Source: Novosphingobium sp. G106
GTDB taxonomy: Bacteria > Pseudomonadota > Alphaproteobacteria > Sphingomonadales > Sphingomonadaceae
DNA: 64,000 bases
Assembly (NCBI RefSeq): GCF_019075875.1
Contig: NZ_JAHOOZ010000001.1
Coordinates: 2,108,001-2,172,000, forward strand
Reading direction: 5' to 3'
This document shows, piece after piece, positions 1 to 11,553 of the stretch. The position numbers and the translations under genes were made by a program. Positions within the stretch are counted from its first letter, which is position 1. Each line of letters begins with the position of its first letter. Under the pieces are notes generated by a model, which searched no databases, had not been told where the DNA came from, and saw nothing but the letters and a program-made list of their open reading frames with translations.

Positions 1-1365
1 TGGCATAGCTCGCTCAAAGCCAGCGAACGGCGGCGGGCCTGGCGGGCGATCGTCTCGGGAGAGGCGCAGGTCGTGGTCGGGGCGCGCTCGGCCCTGTTCA
101 TGCCCTATCGCAAACTTGGCCTCATAGTCGTTGATGAAGCGCATGAAACCTCGTTCAAGCAGGACGACGGCGTGCGCTACAATGCCCGCGATGTCGCCGT
201 CATTCGCGCCCGGTTCGAAAGCATCCCGGTGATCCTGGCCAGCGCTACGCCCGCGCTCGAATCGATGCATCTCGCCGATACCGGCGTCTACACGCGTATC
301 GCCCTGCCCGACCGTTTCGGTGGCGCCAAGCTACCGACGATCTCGCTGGTCGACTTGCGCACCGAGCAGCCCGAACGCGGCCGCTGGCTCGCCCCGCGGC
401 TCGTCGAGGAGCTGAAGGACCGGCTGGAGAAAGGGGAGCAGTCGCTGCTGTTCCTCAACCGCCGCGGCTATGCGCCGCTGACCCTCTGCCGCCACTGCGG
501 CTACCGTTTCCAGTGCCCCAACTGCACCGCCTGGCTGGTCGAGCACCGCCTGTCGCGCCGGCTCGCCTGCCACCACTGCGGCCACGAAGTGCCCGTTCCC
601 GAGGCCTGCCCCGAATGCAGCACGCCCGACTGCCTCGTCGCTTGCGGCCCCGGCGTCGAGCGCATCGCCGACGAGGTCGCCGAGCTGATGCCCGAGGCGC
701 GGGTGGCAGTAGTCACTTCGGACACGCTCAACAGCCCCGAGAAGGTCGGCGAATTCGTTGCCGCGGCGGAAGGCAAGCTGATCGACGTCATCGTCGGCAC
801 GCAGCTCGTGACCAAGGGCTACCACTTTCCCGAACTCACTCTGGTCGGCGTGGTCGATGCCGACCTCGGCCTCGAAGGCGGCGACCTACGCGCGGCCGAG
901 CGGACCTACCAGCAGGTGGCGCAGGTCGCGGGCCGTGCTGGCCGCGGCGAGAAGCCCGGCGAAGTCCTGATCCAGACGCGCCACCCCGAAAGCAGCGTAA
1001 TTGCGGCACTGGCTGCCGGCGACCGCGACGCCTTCTACGCCGCCGAGACCGAAGCCCGCCGCGACGCCGGCGCCCCGCCTTTCGGCCGATGGGCAGCGAT
1101 CATCGTTTCCTCGGAGGACGAAGCCGAAGCCCGCGATGCCGCGCGAGCGATCGGCGGAAGACGCCCGGACCTGCCCGACGTGCTGATCCTCGGCCCCGCG
1201 CCCGCACCGATGGCCCTGCTGCGCGGCCGCTACCGCTACCGCCTGCTGATCAACGCGCGGCGCTCGGCCGAAGTACAGCGGATCATCGGCGAGTGGCTCG
1301 GCCAGTTCGACTTCCCACAGGGCGTGCGGGTGAACGTGGATATCGATCCCTACAGCTTCGTCTGA
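1..1365 (+). CDS. priA: Primosomal protein N' (replication restart helicase), 5'-truncated by window edge
   Basis: This is the C-terminal part of PriA, the 3'-to-5' helicase that recognises stalled forks and reloads the replisome. The reading frame is already open at base 1, so the gene starts upstream of the window. Visible are the DEAH box (VVDEAHE, about nt 127-147), then the eight-cysteine zinc-binding region (CRHCGYRFQCPNC and CHHCGHE...CPEC, about nt 487-630) inserted between the helicase lobes, then the second helicase lobe with the motif VAQVAGRAGRG near nt 916-948. The protein ends DIDPYSFV, typical of the family. The last 16 bases overlap the convergent DUF1622 gene. Confidence 0.97.
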   Translation, partial: WHSSLKASERRRAWRAIVSGEAQVVVGARSALFMPYRKLGLIVVDEAHETSFKQDDGVRYNARDVAVIRARFESIPVILASATPALESMHLADTGVYTRIALPDRFGGAKLPTISLVDLRTEQPERGRWLAPRLVEELKDRLEKGEQSLLFLNRRGYAPLTLCRHCGYRFQCPNCTAWLVEHRLSRRLACHHCGHEVPVPEACPECSTPDCLVACGPGVERIADEVAELMPEARVAVVTSDTLNSPEKVGEFVAAAEGKLIDVIVGTQLVTKGYHFPELTLVGVVDADLGLEGGDLRAAERTYQQVAQVAGRAGRGEKPGEVLIQTRHPESSVIAALAAGDRDAFYAAETEARRDAGAPPFGRWAAIIVSSEDEAEARDAARAIGGRRPDLPDVLILGPAPAPMALLRGRYRYRLLINARRSAEVQRIIGEWLGQFDFPQGVRVNVDIDPYSFV

Positions 1366-1700
1366 CGGCCGCGCTCACGCAGGACCTCCATGTCCCGATC
1401 GAGAAAATAGTTGAGCGCCGTGCGTATGGCGGCAATCGCGCCGAGTTTGCCGATGTCGTCCCAATCGGGCGCCAGGGTGGTTTCGACGATGTCCGCCGCC
1501 AGCTGGAATGTCAGCCCCGCCACCAGCCATCGGCCGAACGCGAGCCAGGCCTGGCGCAGCCTGTCTTCCGGACCGCCTGACAGCAGCAGATAGGACAGGC
1601 CGATGGCACCTTGGACGCAGCCGACCGCGATCGCGAGGATCGCCAGCATATTCGCGCCGAGCGCGATATATTCGGCGCTCAAGTGAGCGAAATAGGCCAA
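1350..1700 (-). CDS. DUF1622 family membrane protein
   Basis: A 116-residue inner-membrane protein of the DUF1622 family. The family resemblance rests on the conserved C-terminal block around residues 68-103 (ADIVETTLAPDWDDIGKL, then RTALNYFLDRDME). Hydrophobic segments lie at about residues 12-40 and 55-75. Its 3' end overlaps the 3' end of priA by 16 bases (convergent). The function of the family is not known; it is usually a stand-alone gene. Confidence 0.85.
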   Translation of the reverse strand: MAYFAHLSAEYIALGANMLAILAIAVGCVQGAIGLSYLLLSGGPEDRLRQAWLAFGRWLVAGLTFQLAADIVETTLAPDWDDIGKLGAIAAIRTALNYFLDRDMEVLRERGRQTKL

Positions 1701-1803
1701 GGCGCACTCCCCGGCAGACCAGGAACGAGGCGATAGCCTAGGCTGCCGGCCCCGCCCCGCTATCGGGACAAGTACCGACTGCCAAAGAGGTTGGATCGAA
1801 CGC

Positions 1804-2301
1804 CTAGCCCTCGAGCAGTGCCGCCGCCTCGATCAGCCTGTCGCCGTGCTCAACCTCTTCCTTGCCGTTCTGGCGGAAGAGCTTGGCAGCTTCCTCGTTG
1901 CCGATGTTCGCGGCCCACTTCTCGTACAGCCCCTCGCCCGCGAACTCGCCCTTGGCCAGACCGCGCAGGGCCTCGGCGGTGACGGGCGCGGTCGGGATCG
2001 GGCCGGCGAGGTAGGGATTGTCCGCAGCGGCGGGCGGCAGGTATTCCTCGCCGCTGATCGCGCGGATCGCCTTGGCAACTCGGTGGCCGTGGGCCAGTTC
2101 CTCGCGGCCGTTATGCTCGAGGATGGCGATCACGCCTTCGTGGTCGGTTCCCGCAGCCATGTTGCGGTAGAGCTCCTGCCCTGCCGCCTCGAGCAGGACC
2201 ATGACCTTGAGCTGGTCGATGCTGGGCGCGTCGACGGCGTTGATATGGGCGAAAGCTTCGCCGATCGAGGCCGGCGCGCCGGCGGGCAGTTCTACGGTCA
2301 T
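1804..2301 (-). CDS. Ferritin-like / rubrerythrin-like protein
   Basis: A 165-residue, mainly helical protein with the repeating carboxylate-histidine pattern of a four-helix ferritin-like fold: E38/E43 on helix one, E68xxH71 on helix two, E119/E123 on helix three, and E149xxH152 on helix four. This arrangement is expected to bind a di-iron centre. Members of this family are linked to iron handling or peroxide defence, but no substrate can be assigned from sequence. It has no signal peptide and no obvious operon partner: the next gene upstream on the same strand ends 52 bases away. Confidence 0.75.
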   Translation of the reverse strand: MTVELPAGAPASIGEAFAHINAVDAPSIDQLKVMVLLEAAGQELYRNMAAGTDHEGVIAILEHNGREELAHGHRVAKAIRAISGEEYLPPAAADNPYLAGPIPTAPVTAEALRGLAKGEFAGEGLYEKWAANIGNEEAAKLFRQNGKEEVEHGDRLIEAAALLEG

Positions 2302-2353
2302 GACCTATTCCTTCGCAGCTTTTGCCCGAGGCTATACCGCGGCGGCGGCCGCG

Positions 2354-3322
2354 TCACGCCGCTGCGAGCAGTGTGCCCAGGAAACCGCCGATCTGGTCAA
2401 AACGCAGCGGCAGCGCGGTCAAGGGCCGCGCATGTCCTTTCACTTCGACTTCGATAAGCCCGGCCGGTGCGAAATCGACGTCGGACAGTGCTTCGAACAC
2501 GGCCTGCGAGATGACCACGTCGCAGCCGATCTGCTTGGTCGCTGTCTCGAGGTGGAACGCCGTATTCACCGCCTCGCCCATCGCGGTGAAATCGGCGGCC
2601 CCAGCTGCGCCGAGGTTGCCGATCGAGGCCATGCCGGCGCTGTAGCCGCAACCGAACCGCAAGGCCTGCGGCGGACTGAACTTGCGCTCGGCGACGCGGA
2701 ACACTTCCTGGTATTCGCTGACGATGTTGAAGGCCTGGACGATGTCGGCGCGGGCCATCGAGTTGCCGTTGTGGATCCACAGGCCCATCACCGCGTCGCC
2801 GATGAACTTGGTCGACCAGCAATTGGTCTGCTGCAGCCGGTCGCCGATCTCGCGGAATATCTCGCTCATCATCTCGCCGGTGCGCTCGGGGCCCATCTCG
2901 GCGGACATCCGCGTGTAGTTGCGCATGTCGGCGACGATCACGCTGACGAGCTGCTGCTTGAGCAGGAACTGCGTATTGCCCCCCGGCGGCTCGGAAATGG
3001 CGGTGGGTTCGCTGTTCTGGACGAATTCGATGAGGTGCGCACCGATATGGATGACGTCGCCCGACTTGAGCTCGGTCGGCGTAGTCACCGGCCGGCCGTT
3101 GAGCCGGGTTCCATTGGTGCTGCCCAAGTCATTGAGAATGCAGTGCCCGGTGGCATTGCGCCGCAGCATCGCATGCTCGCGCGAGGCCATGGCATCGGCG
3201 AGAACCACTTTGTTCGAAGCCGAACGGCCCAGCCCACAGATAGAGAGCCGCTCGATGGCGATTTCGATTTCCCTGCCGTCCACTTCGTATCGGATGAAAG
3301 TATCGGCCACGCGCTGGCTCAC
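2354..3322 (-). CDS. FHA domain-containing class III adenylate/guanylate cyclase
   Basis: A 322-residue soluble protein. Residues 1-105 form a forkhead-associated phosphopeptide-binding domain (GRSASNKVVL, SREH, then LGSTNGTRLNGRPV). Residues 125-300 form a class III nucleotide cyclase domain with the two metal-binding aspartates D132 (VADMRNYT) and D176 (FIGDAVMG) and the adenine-selecting lysine K172, which favours ATP as substrate. The conserved Asn is present (N253), but the transition-state Arg that normally follows four residues later is His257, so activity may be reduced or the protein may act mainly as a phospho-dependent adaptor. It is transcribed alone. Confidence 0.88.
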   Translation of the reverse strand: MSQRVADTFIRYEVDGREIEIAIERLSICGLGRSASNKVVLADAMASREHAMLRRNATGHCILNDLGSTNGTRLNGRPVTTPTELKSGDVIHIGAHLIEFVQNSEPTAISEPPGGNTQFLLKQQLVSVIVADMRNYTRMSAEMGPERTGEMMSEIFREIGDRLQQTNCWSTKFIGDAVMGLWIHNGNSMARADIVQAFNIVSEYQEVFRVAERKFSPPQALRFGCGYSAGMASIGNLGAAGAADFTAMGEAVNTAFHLETATKQIGCDVVISQAVFEALSDVDFAPAGLIEVEVKGHARPLTALPLRFDQIGGFLGTLLAAA

Positions 3323-3392
3323 CTGATATCCCCAAGCAGACCAGCCTATACACCATCGACATTAACAATCGTCAATCGCGCCCCTGTTCCGT

Positions 3393-4448
3393 TCAGCGCG
3401 ACGGCATTCGTTCCCGTTCGAGCAATTCCTGTTTAATAGTCATACCATAGGCATAGCCACCCAGGGTTCCGTCCGACCGAATTACACGGTGGCAGGGGAT
3501 CAGTACGGCGACATTGTTGGCGCCATTGGCCGATCCGGCGGCGCGAACCGCACCCGGCTTGCCCACGGCGGCAGCGATCTCGGCATAGGAGCGTGTCTTG
3601 CCGGGCGGGATGCGGCGCAGTTCCCGCCAGACCGCCTCCTGGAATGCCGTGCCCTGGACGTCGAGCGGGATATGGCGCGAGTCGCCCGGCTTCTCGACAG
3701 CGGCAACGACTTCCGCAAACAGCGCGGCGAAGTCCTCTCCACCCTCGATCAGTTCGGCCCTGGGGAAGCGGGCAGCCAGGTCCGTGCCGTTCTCGCCGAA
3801 CGACAGGCGGCAGATGCCCTTCTCAGTCGCTGCGACGAGCATCGGCCCGAGGCTGGTTGCGACCACGGTCCAGTGGATCGAGACCCCGCGCCCGCCATCG
3901 CGCCAGGCCGAGGGCGTCATGCCGAGCCGGCCTTCGCTCGCCTCGTAGAAACGCGACGGCGCGCCGAAGCCCGCGTCGTAGACCGCGTCGGTCACCCGCC
4001 CGCCGGCGCTCAGGGCATCCTCGGCCCGCTCCATCCGCAAGGCGCGCGCGAAGGCAGCGGGCGAGAGCCCGACCGCACGCTTGAACAGGCGCTGGAAATG
4101 CGCGGGCGAATAGCCGGCGGCGGCGGCCAGCGTTTCGAGCGGCACCGTCTCCTCTGCATCGCGTAGCATCTTGATCGCCTGGACGACCGCCGCCTCGTCG
4201 CGCGAGACGTCGTCGGGCCGGCAGCGCAGGCAGGCGCGCAGGCCAGCCGCCTCGGCATCGGCCGCGGTTGCATAGAAGACGACGTTCTCGCGCTTCGGCG
4301 GACGTGCCGGGCAGGACGGTCGGCAATAGATGCCCGTCGAATGGACGCCGGTAATGAAAGTCCCGTCGAAGCGGCGGTCCTTGGCCAGCGCGATGCGCCA
4401 GCGGGCTTCGTCGTCGGTGGGAGTCTTGATGGTCACGTCGTGATACAT
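3393..4448 (-). CDS. ada: Bifunctional Ada: DNA methylphosphotriester repair / transcriptional regulator and O6-methylguanine-DNA methyltransferase
   Basis: Repairs alkylated DNA by irreversible methyl transfer onto its own cysteines and, once methylated, activates the adaptive response. The N-terminal zinc domain carries C42, C46, C73 and C76, with C42 the expected acceptor for phosphotriester methyl groups. An AraC-type helix-turn-helix region follows at about residues 85-180. The C-terminal methyltransferase has the active-site motif IPCHRVI with C319 and ends GYAYGMTIKQELLERE. At 351 residues it has the usual full length. It diverges from the serine protease gene across a 133-bp spacer that probably holds both promoters. 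Confidence 0.95.
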   Translation of the reverse strand: MYHDVTIKTPTDDEARWRIALAKDRRFDGTFITGVHSTGIYCRPSCPARPPKRENVVFYATAADAEAAGLRACLRCRPDDVSRDEAAVVQAIKMLRDAEETVPLETLAAAAGYSPAHFQRLFKRAVGLSPAAFARALRMERAEDALSAGGRVTDAVYDAGFGAPSRFYEASEGRLGMTPSAWRDGGRGVSIHWTVVATSLGPMLVAATEKGICRLSFGENGTDLAARFPRAELIEGGEDFAALFAEVVAAVEKPGDSRHIPLDVQGTAFQEAVWRELRRIPPGKTRSYAEIAAAVGKPGAVRAAGSANGANNVAVLIPCHRVIRSDGTLGGYAYGMTIKQELLERERMPSR

Positions 4449-4581
4449 GGCACGCCTCCTTCTGGAGGCAAGGGATGCCGCACGATTGCGCGGCCTGCTT
4501 CCCGCGGTTTGCGTTCAAAGCCACAGGACATGCAGCGGCCTTTCATTGCGGGCGGACGGCAAGGCGGGCAAACAGCCGCGC

Positions 4582-6147
4582 ATGAGCCGATTCGCCCGCT
4601 TTCTCGCCATCCTTGCCATGCTGGGCGGAGTCTTCGCGATCGTCGTACCGGCGCGGCTGGAGGCGGAGCCCGCCGACATCGCCGCCGCAGCGCGCAGCGT
4701 AGTGCGGATCGTGCTGATCTCGCGCGATGGCGAGCAGCTCTCGCTGGTCGGCCACGGATCGGGTGTCGCGGTCGGTCCGAACCGCATCCTGACAAACGCC
4801 CACGTCATCGCACCGGCGGAGGGCGACGAGACGATGCGGATCGGCGTCGTCCCCTCCGAAGGCAAAGGCGGCTGGTTCGCCCGCGTCGTCGCGGTCTCGC
4901 AAGGCAACGATCTGGCACTGATCGAACTTGTCGACGCTGGCTCGCTTCCCGTCGCGACACTCTACAACGGCCCCGTGGCCGACGGCGAGGACGTCTATGC
5001 CGTCGGCTATCCGGGCAATGTCGACATCGCCCAGGGCTACTCGATCAGCGACATGGTGAGCCCGTCCGCGCCGGTGAAGACGCGCGGCAACATCTCGGCC
5101 GGGCGATCGTCGAAACAGTACGACACGCTTCTGCACACCGCCCCGATCGGCGCCGGCAACAGCGGCGGTCCGCTGCTCGACGCCTGCGGGCGGGTGATCG
5201 GCATCAACTCGTTCGGCACGGTGTCGCAGGACGCCGATTCCGAATTCTACTTCGCCGCCTCGATGCGCGAGGTTTCGCGCTTCCTGCTAAAAGCCCAGGT
5301 CAAGCCGCAGACCACAGGTGCACCTTGTCGCAGCCTGGCCGACTTCAATCGCGACGAGGCCGCGCGCGCCACGGGCGAGAAGGAGCGTGCCTTCGAAACC
5401 CAGCGCGTCGCCGCGGTCGCTGCCGACAAGGCCCGCAGTGAGGCGCAGCTCGAGATCATCGGCAAGCGCGAGAACGGCATGGCGCTGTCGGGCCTCGCCC
5501 TGTTGCTGGCCCTGGCCACGGGCGGTGCTGGCGTGTTCCTGCTCACCAAGAAGCGTAAGCGCGACACGATCATCGCCTCGGTCTTCACCGTCCTGCTGCT
5601 CGGCGGCGCGGTGACCGCCTGGGTGATGCGTCCCTCGCTGGCCGAGATCGGCACGCGCGCGGACGAACTGCTCGATCAGGCCAGCAAGGGCGGCAAGAGC
5701 GCGGTGTCCGCAGGACCGCTTTCCGGCAATCTCGTCTGCGTGCTCGATCTCCAGCGCAGCCGCGTCACCGTGTCGCAGACAGCGGATGTCCCGCTGTCCT
5801 GGCAGGAGAACGGCTGCGCCAACGGCAACAGCCAGTTCGCCAGCGGCCCCGACGGCTGGTTCCGCTTCAACGTACCCAAGGACGACGAGACGGTCACCGT
5901 TTCCAACTTCGATCCGGCGACCGGAACCTACCAGGCGCAGCGCTACCTGCTCGACTTCGAGACGATGGCCAGGATTCGCGCCGAGCAAGCCAAGCTGCCC
6001 GCCCCTCAATGCGGCGGCGGACCCGATGCGGCGCGTGCGATGAGCGCCGGCCTGCTGGGCCTGAAAGCCATGCTGCCCGACTCGCCGAACGAGCGGCTTG
6101 TGTACAATTGCAGCAAGGCCTCCGCGTCGCCCCAACCCACGGAGTAA
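4582..6147 (+). CDS. Membrane-anchored trypsin-like serine protease
   Basis: A 521-residue protein starting at the ATG at 4582, which begins a signal-type sequence (MSRFARFLAILAMLGG). The DegP/trypsin-like triad is visible: H74 in NAHVI, D110 in NDLALIEL and S194 in GAGNSGGPLL. Unlike DegP it has no PDZ domain. Instead a charged helical linker (residues about 255-298) leads to two adjacent transmembrane segments (about 300-321 and 329-348) and a C-terminal domain of about 170 residues that I do not recognise. Topology suggests a periplasmic protease tethered to the inner membrane, with a possible envelope-stress or surveillance role (inference). An in-frame upstream start at 4447 would overlap ada and is less likely. 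Confidence 0.85.
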   Translation: MSRFARFLAILAMLGGVFAIVVPARLEAEPADIAAAARSVVRIVLISRDGEQLSLVGHGSGVAVGPNRILTNAHVIAPAEGDETMRIGVVPSEGKGGWFARVVAVSQGNDLALIELVDAGSLPVATLYNGPVADGEDVYAVGYPGNVDIAQGYSISDMVSPSAPVKTRGNISAGRSSKQYDTLLHTAPIGAGNSGGPLLDACGRVIGINSFGTVSQDADSEFYFAASMREVSRFLLKAQVKPQTTGAPCRSLADFNRDEAARATGEKERAFETQRVAAVAADKARSEAQLEIIGKRENGMALSGLALLLALATGGAGVFLLTKKRKRDTIIASVFTVLLLGGAVTAWVMRPSLAEIGTRADELLDQASKGGKSAVSAGPLSGNLVCVLDLQRSRVTVSQTADVPLSWQENGCANGNSQFASGPDGWFRFNVPKDDETVTVSNFDPATGTYQAQRYLLDFETMARIRAEQAKLPAPQCGGGPDAARAMSAGLLGLKAMLPDSPNERLVYNCSKASASPQPTE

Positions 6148-6196
6148 GGGATCCGGGGGCAATCCCGGAGCGACGTTCAGAACAGCTTCCCCCGCC

Positions 6197-6225
6197 TTGC
6201 ATCCCGTCACAATCGTCGCTATGCG
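6197..6225 (+). promoter_or_regulatory. Candidate promoter of the atp operon
   Basis: A TTGCAT hexamer at 6197-6202 and TATGCG at 6220-6225 are separated by 17 bases, which fits a housekeeping sigma-70-type promoter. The site lies about 80 bases upstream of the atpH start in the only sizeable gap before the operon. The match to the -10 consensus is partial, so this is tentative. Confidence 0.3.
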
Positions 6226-6303
6226 CGCCCCGACTGCGGGCCGCCGTGCGTATTCGCGCGGCTTTGTGTGCCTGCCCCATCCGGTAAGAGGGAACCGACG
6301 CGC

Positions 6304-8390
<2,087 letters not shown>

Positions 8391-8399
8391 GGAATAACG

Positions 8400-8443
8400 C
8401 GTCGTCCTGGTGGAAGCCGGCCGGTGAAAGCTGGGACGACGAA
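8400..8443 (+). other. Intercistronic hairpin between atpA and atpG
   Basis: In the 66-base gap, CGTCGTCC near 8401-8408 pairs with GGACGACG near 8435-8443 around a GC-rich loop of about 26 bases. It ends roughly 13 bases before the atpG ATG and just before a good ribosome binding site (GGGAG). It has no U-tract, so it is more likely an mRNA stability or translation element than a terminator. Confidence 0.4.
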
Positions 8444-8456
8444 TTAGGGAGCCGTC

Positions 8457-9332
8457 ATGGCCTCGCTGAAGGAACTCAAAGGGCGGATCAACTCGGTCAA
8501 GTCGACCCAGAAGATCACCAAGGCCAAGCAGATGGTCGCCGCGGCGAAGCTGCGCAAGGCCCAGGCGGCCGCGGAAGCGGCACGCCCTTACGCCGCGCGT
8601 CTCGCAGAAGTCATGGCCAGCCTCGCCAGCAAGATCACGGTGAGCGAGAACTCGCCCAAGCTGCTGGCCGGCACCGGCAGCGACCAGGTCCACCTGCTTG
8701 TCGTCGCCAACTCGGACAAGGGCCTCGCCGGCGCCTTCAACTCGAACATCGTCAAGGCTGCCCTGGCCGCGGCGCGCGAGCTCGAAGCCAAGGGCAAGAC
8801 CGTACTGTTCTACCTCGTCGGCAAGAAGGGCCGCGCGGTCATCCGCCGGACCTATCCGAAGAGCGTGCTGCAGATGTTCGACACGACCGACGTGCGCGAG
8901 CCCGGCTACAACGAGGCCGAGCGCATCGCCGACGAACTGGTCACGCTCTATGAAAACGGCAAGTTCGACGTCGCGCACCTGTTCTTCTCGAAGTTCAGGA
9001 ACGCGCTGACGCAGGAACCGACGCAGCAGCAGATTATTCCGGTCCCCGCGCCCAAGGCCGCGTCGGCCGATACGGGCGCCGTCGTCGAGTACGAGCCCGA
9101 CGAGGAGGAAATCCTCGCCGCGCTGCTGCCGCGCTACCTGCGCACGCAGCTGTTCGGCGCGCTGCTCGAGAACAACGCGTCCGAACAGGGCGCGTCGATG
9201 ACCGCGATGGACAACGCCACGCGCAACGCGGGCGAACTGATCAACGCGCTGACCATCCAGTACAACCGCAGCCGCCAGGCCGCGATCACCACCGAGCTCA
9301 TCGAGATCATCGCGGGCGCGGAAGCGCTCTAA
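8457..9332 (+). CDS. atpG: ATP synthase F1 gamma subunit
   Basis: Central rotor shaft of F1. It has 291 residues and the family hallmarks at both ends: N-terminal helix [20 protein letters not shown] and C-terminal helix [19 protein letters not shown] followed by [19 protein letters not shown]. Starts at ATG 8457 with GGGAG upstream. Third gene of the operon; 24 bases separate it from atpD. Confidence 0.97.
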   Translation: MASLKELKGRINSVKSTQKITKAKQMVAAAKLRKAQAAAEAARPYAARLAEVMASLASKITVSENSPKLLAGTGSDQVHLLVVANSDKGLAGAFNSNIVKAALAAARELEAKGKTVLFYLVGKKGRAVIRRTYPKSVLQMFDTTDVREPGYNEAERIADELVTLYENGKFDVAHLFFSKFRNALTQEPTQQQIIPVPAPKAASADTGAVVEYEPDEEEILAALLPRYLRTQLFGALLENNASEQGASMTAMDNATRNAGELINALTIQYNRSRQAAITTELIEIIAGAEAL

Positions 9333-10815
<1,483 letters not shown>

Positions 10816-10821
10816 GGCATC

Positions 10822-11079
10822 ATGGCTCTCCACTTCGAACTCGTCACGCCTGCCAAACTCGTCCGCTCGGACGACGTCCACATGGTCGTCGTCCCCGGCT
10901 CCGAGGGCGAGTTCGGCGTGCTGGAGGGCCACGCGCCCTTCATGTCGACGATCCGCGACGGCGCCCTGAAGGTCTACAAGACCGACGGCGCCGCTCCGGA
11001 AGAGATCAAGATCGTCGGCGGCTTCGCCGAAGTCAGCGCCAGCGGCCTGACCGTGCTTGCGGAGCACGTCGAGAGCTGA
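10822..11079 (+). CDS. atpC: ATP synthase F1 epsilon subunit
   Basis: Rotor subunit that couples gamma to the c-ring and can inhibit ATP hydrolysis. It has 85 residues and contains the N-terminal beta-sandwich domain ([14 protein letters not shown], then [18 protein letters not shown]). The C-terminal helical hairpin of the long E. coli form is missing, as is usual in alphaproteobacteria. Six bases after atpD; last gene of the operon. Confidence 0.95.
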   Translation: MALHFELVTPAKLVRSDDVHMVVVPGSEGEFGVLEGHAPFMSTIRDGALKVYKTDGAAPEEIKIVGGFAEVSASGLTVLAEHVES

Positions 11080-11101
11080 TCGATCCGATCAACGATACCC
11101 G

Positions 11102-11138
11102 AAGGGGCGCATCGGTTAATGCCGCTGCGCCCCTTTTT
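11102..11138 (+). terminator. Rho-independent terminator of the atp operon
   Basis: A perfect 10-bp stem (AAGGGGCGCA at 11102-11111 with TGCGCCCCTT at 11126-11135) with a 14-base loop, running into TTTTT at 11134-11138. It sits 22 bases after the atpC stop. It may also limit transcription from the convergent HNH gene, though the opposite strand has only a short A/T tract. Confidence 0.9.
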
Positions 11139-11145
11139 CGTTGCG

Positions 11146-11460
11146 TCACGATCGCCGGGCTGCCGTCCGCGCATGGAAATCGGCAGGCTTGTCGGCTATC
11201 CAGGCGAGGAATTTCGCGATGGCTGGATGTCGCCGCAGCGCCTCTGCCTCCGGCCCGCTCCGCGCCAGCTCAAGGTTGCTGAAATTGGCGTGAATCGCAC
11301 GGTGGCAGATCGGATGGAGCGGTACCACCGCGCGCCCGCCGCGGCTTTTCGGCACCGGATGATGCCACTCCACGCGCCGTCCCAAGGGGCGCGTGCAGAG
11401 CCAGCAGGTACCGTCCGCAGCCCCTTCCACTCTACCCGGCCCAAATGTCCGCTCGCGCAT
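11146..11460 (-). CDS. Small HNH endonuclease-domain protein
   Basis: A 104-residue protein with a compact HNH fold: a CWLC pair near residues 19-22, the EWHHPVPKSRGG motif near 31-42, and the PLHPICHRAIHANFSN block. This gives the His-Asn-His catalytic set plus structural cysteines. Stand-alone HNH proteins of this size occur across alphaproteobacteria; whether this one nicks DNA in general repair or defence is unknown. It is convergent with the atp operon and divergent from cpaF. Base composition resembles its neighbours. Confidence 0.8.
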   Translation of the reverse strand: MRERTFGPGRVEGAADGTCWLCTRPLGRRVEWHHPVPKSRGGRAVVPLHPICHRAIHANFSNLELARSGPEAEALRRHPAIAKFLAWIADKPADFHARTAARRS

Positions 11461-11553
11461 TAGGAACTTATCAAATTTTAAACCTTATCATTCAATCAAG
11501 AACGCTTGCGGGAGCCCTACCATGGACGGGCCGCCGCTGATGGGATTGAAGCT

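Noticed and set aside
11146..11460. HNH protein as part of a defence island
   Set aside because: No methylase, toxin or ATPase partner next to it; small solitary HNH genes are common in housekeeping regions.
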